A DNA stretch of 32,230 bases, taken from Peptacetobacter sp900539645. Lineage in GTDB: Bacteria; Bacillota; Clostridia; Peptostreptococcales; Peptostreptococcaceae. This document shows, piece after piece, positions 32,125 to 32,230 of this stretch. Every line of letters starts with the position of its first letter. The stretch's first letter is position 1. The notes beneath the pieces were generated by a model. That model was not told the DNA's origin. It made no database searches and saw only the letters and a program-made list of their open reading frames with translations. The translations under genes were made by a program, and so were the position numbers. The stretch covers positions 1-32,230 of the forward strand of contig NZ_JBLOUI010000028.1 in the NCBI RefSeq assembly GCF_047807365.1, written 5' to 3'.

Positions 32125-32230
32125 ATTTATAATCTAAGTGCAACAAAAAAAAGAACTCATATCATTTTCTTGGTATAATATTCATGCCAACAAAAATTAA
32201 AACCAAGGAGAAAATGATATGAGTCTATAT
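32119..32230 (+). mobile_element. Left end of an insertion sequence, IS30-like, cut by the window edge
   Basis: Homology to the other kinase stops near 32117. From about 32119 the sequence TTGAATTTATAATC then AAGTGCAAC resembles ends I associate with the IS30 family; this is memory, not a search. Inside are a TATAAT (32174-32179) and long inverted arms (32155-32174 with 32202-32224). The second arm contains the ribosome binding site AAGGAG and the start codon of an open frame. The exact left end cannot be set without the right end and target duplication. Confidence 0.65.
32219..32230 (+). CDS. Start of the probable transposase gene (partial)
   Basis: ATG 32219 begins MSLY and runs off the window. 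AAGGAG at 32205-32210 is correctly spaced. Both lie in a hairpin arm whose partner is upstream. Identity as a transposase is inferred from position in the element. Confidence 0.55.

Overview
The window is AT-rich, gene-dense Firmicute DNA. Three things point to the Peptostreptococcaceae, probably a Peptostreptococcus close to the Clostridioides difficile lineage: near-exclusive ATA and AGA codons in conserved genes, a MEP isoprenoid pathway, and two different prolyl-tRNA synthetases side by side. I also recall the order pyc, radA-disA, PIN/TRAM protein, ispD-ispF, proS-proS, gltX, cysS, mrnC as C. difficile-like. This assignment is inference from gene content; I could not run a search.

Region 1 (1-24732) is mostly core genome. 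It opens with the 3' part of a 5S rRNA gene and its downstream terminator. Then come pyruvate carboxylase, a BilS-like flavodoxin, an EF-G-like GTPase with a short switch I region, radA and disA, a membrane PIN/TRAM protein, and a two-subunit transketolase. Next are an LRR_5 (BspA-type) protein, ispD, a frameshifted radical SAM gene and ispF. A proline-type T-box leader precedes the archaeal-type proS, followed by the bacterial-type proS, gltX, cysS and mrnC. Two small membrane-protein loci (20057-20425 on the minus strand, 20861-21073 on the plus strand) interrupt the synthetase block.

Region 2 (24733-32230) is an accessory island. It holds a four-helix membrane protein and a Sec-secreted 155-residue protein, followed by a roughly 12-helix ABC-2-like double permease whose gene overlaps a dedicated type I signal peptidase. 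After these comes a LytTR response regulator overlapping a GHKL histidine kinase, then a lipoprotein, then a second, paralogous LytTR/GHKL pair. The second kinase is cut off by an insertion sequence (IS30-like by its end) that runs out of the window. The layout suggests a secreted-factor export and sensing system of the quorum or bacteriocin type. It has no AgrB/AgrD, no peptidase-containing exporter and no ABC ATPase in view, so it does not match a system I can name. Gln codons change from mostly CAG in the core to mostly CAA here.

The intergenic regions are rich in long inverted repeats: a perfect 27-bp inverted repeat with nested hairpins (12576-12752), an imperfect hairpin of about 130 nt (21132-21260), two very long branched terminators (12499-12567, 19905-19980), and a 40-bp near-palindrome (12816-12855). 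A 48-bp element built around two GCCCAGTTGG copies occurs at 25259 and 30058 (45 of 48 bases identical) and encodes the last residues of the first kinase. The two response-regulator genes share a 60-nt upstream block (45 of 60 identical, same length), and in the first copy a strong terminator lies between that block and the start codon.
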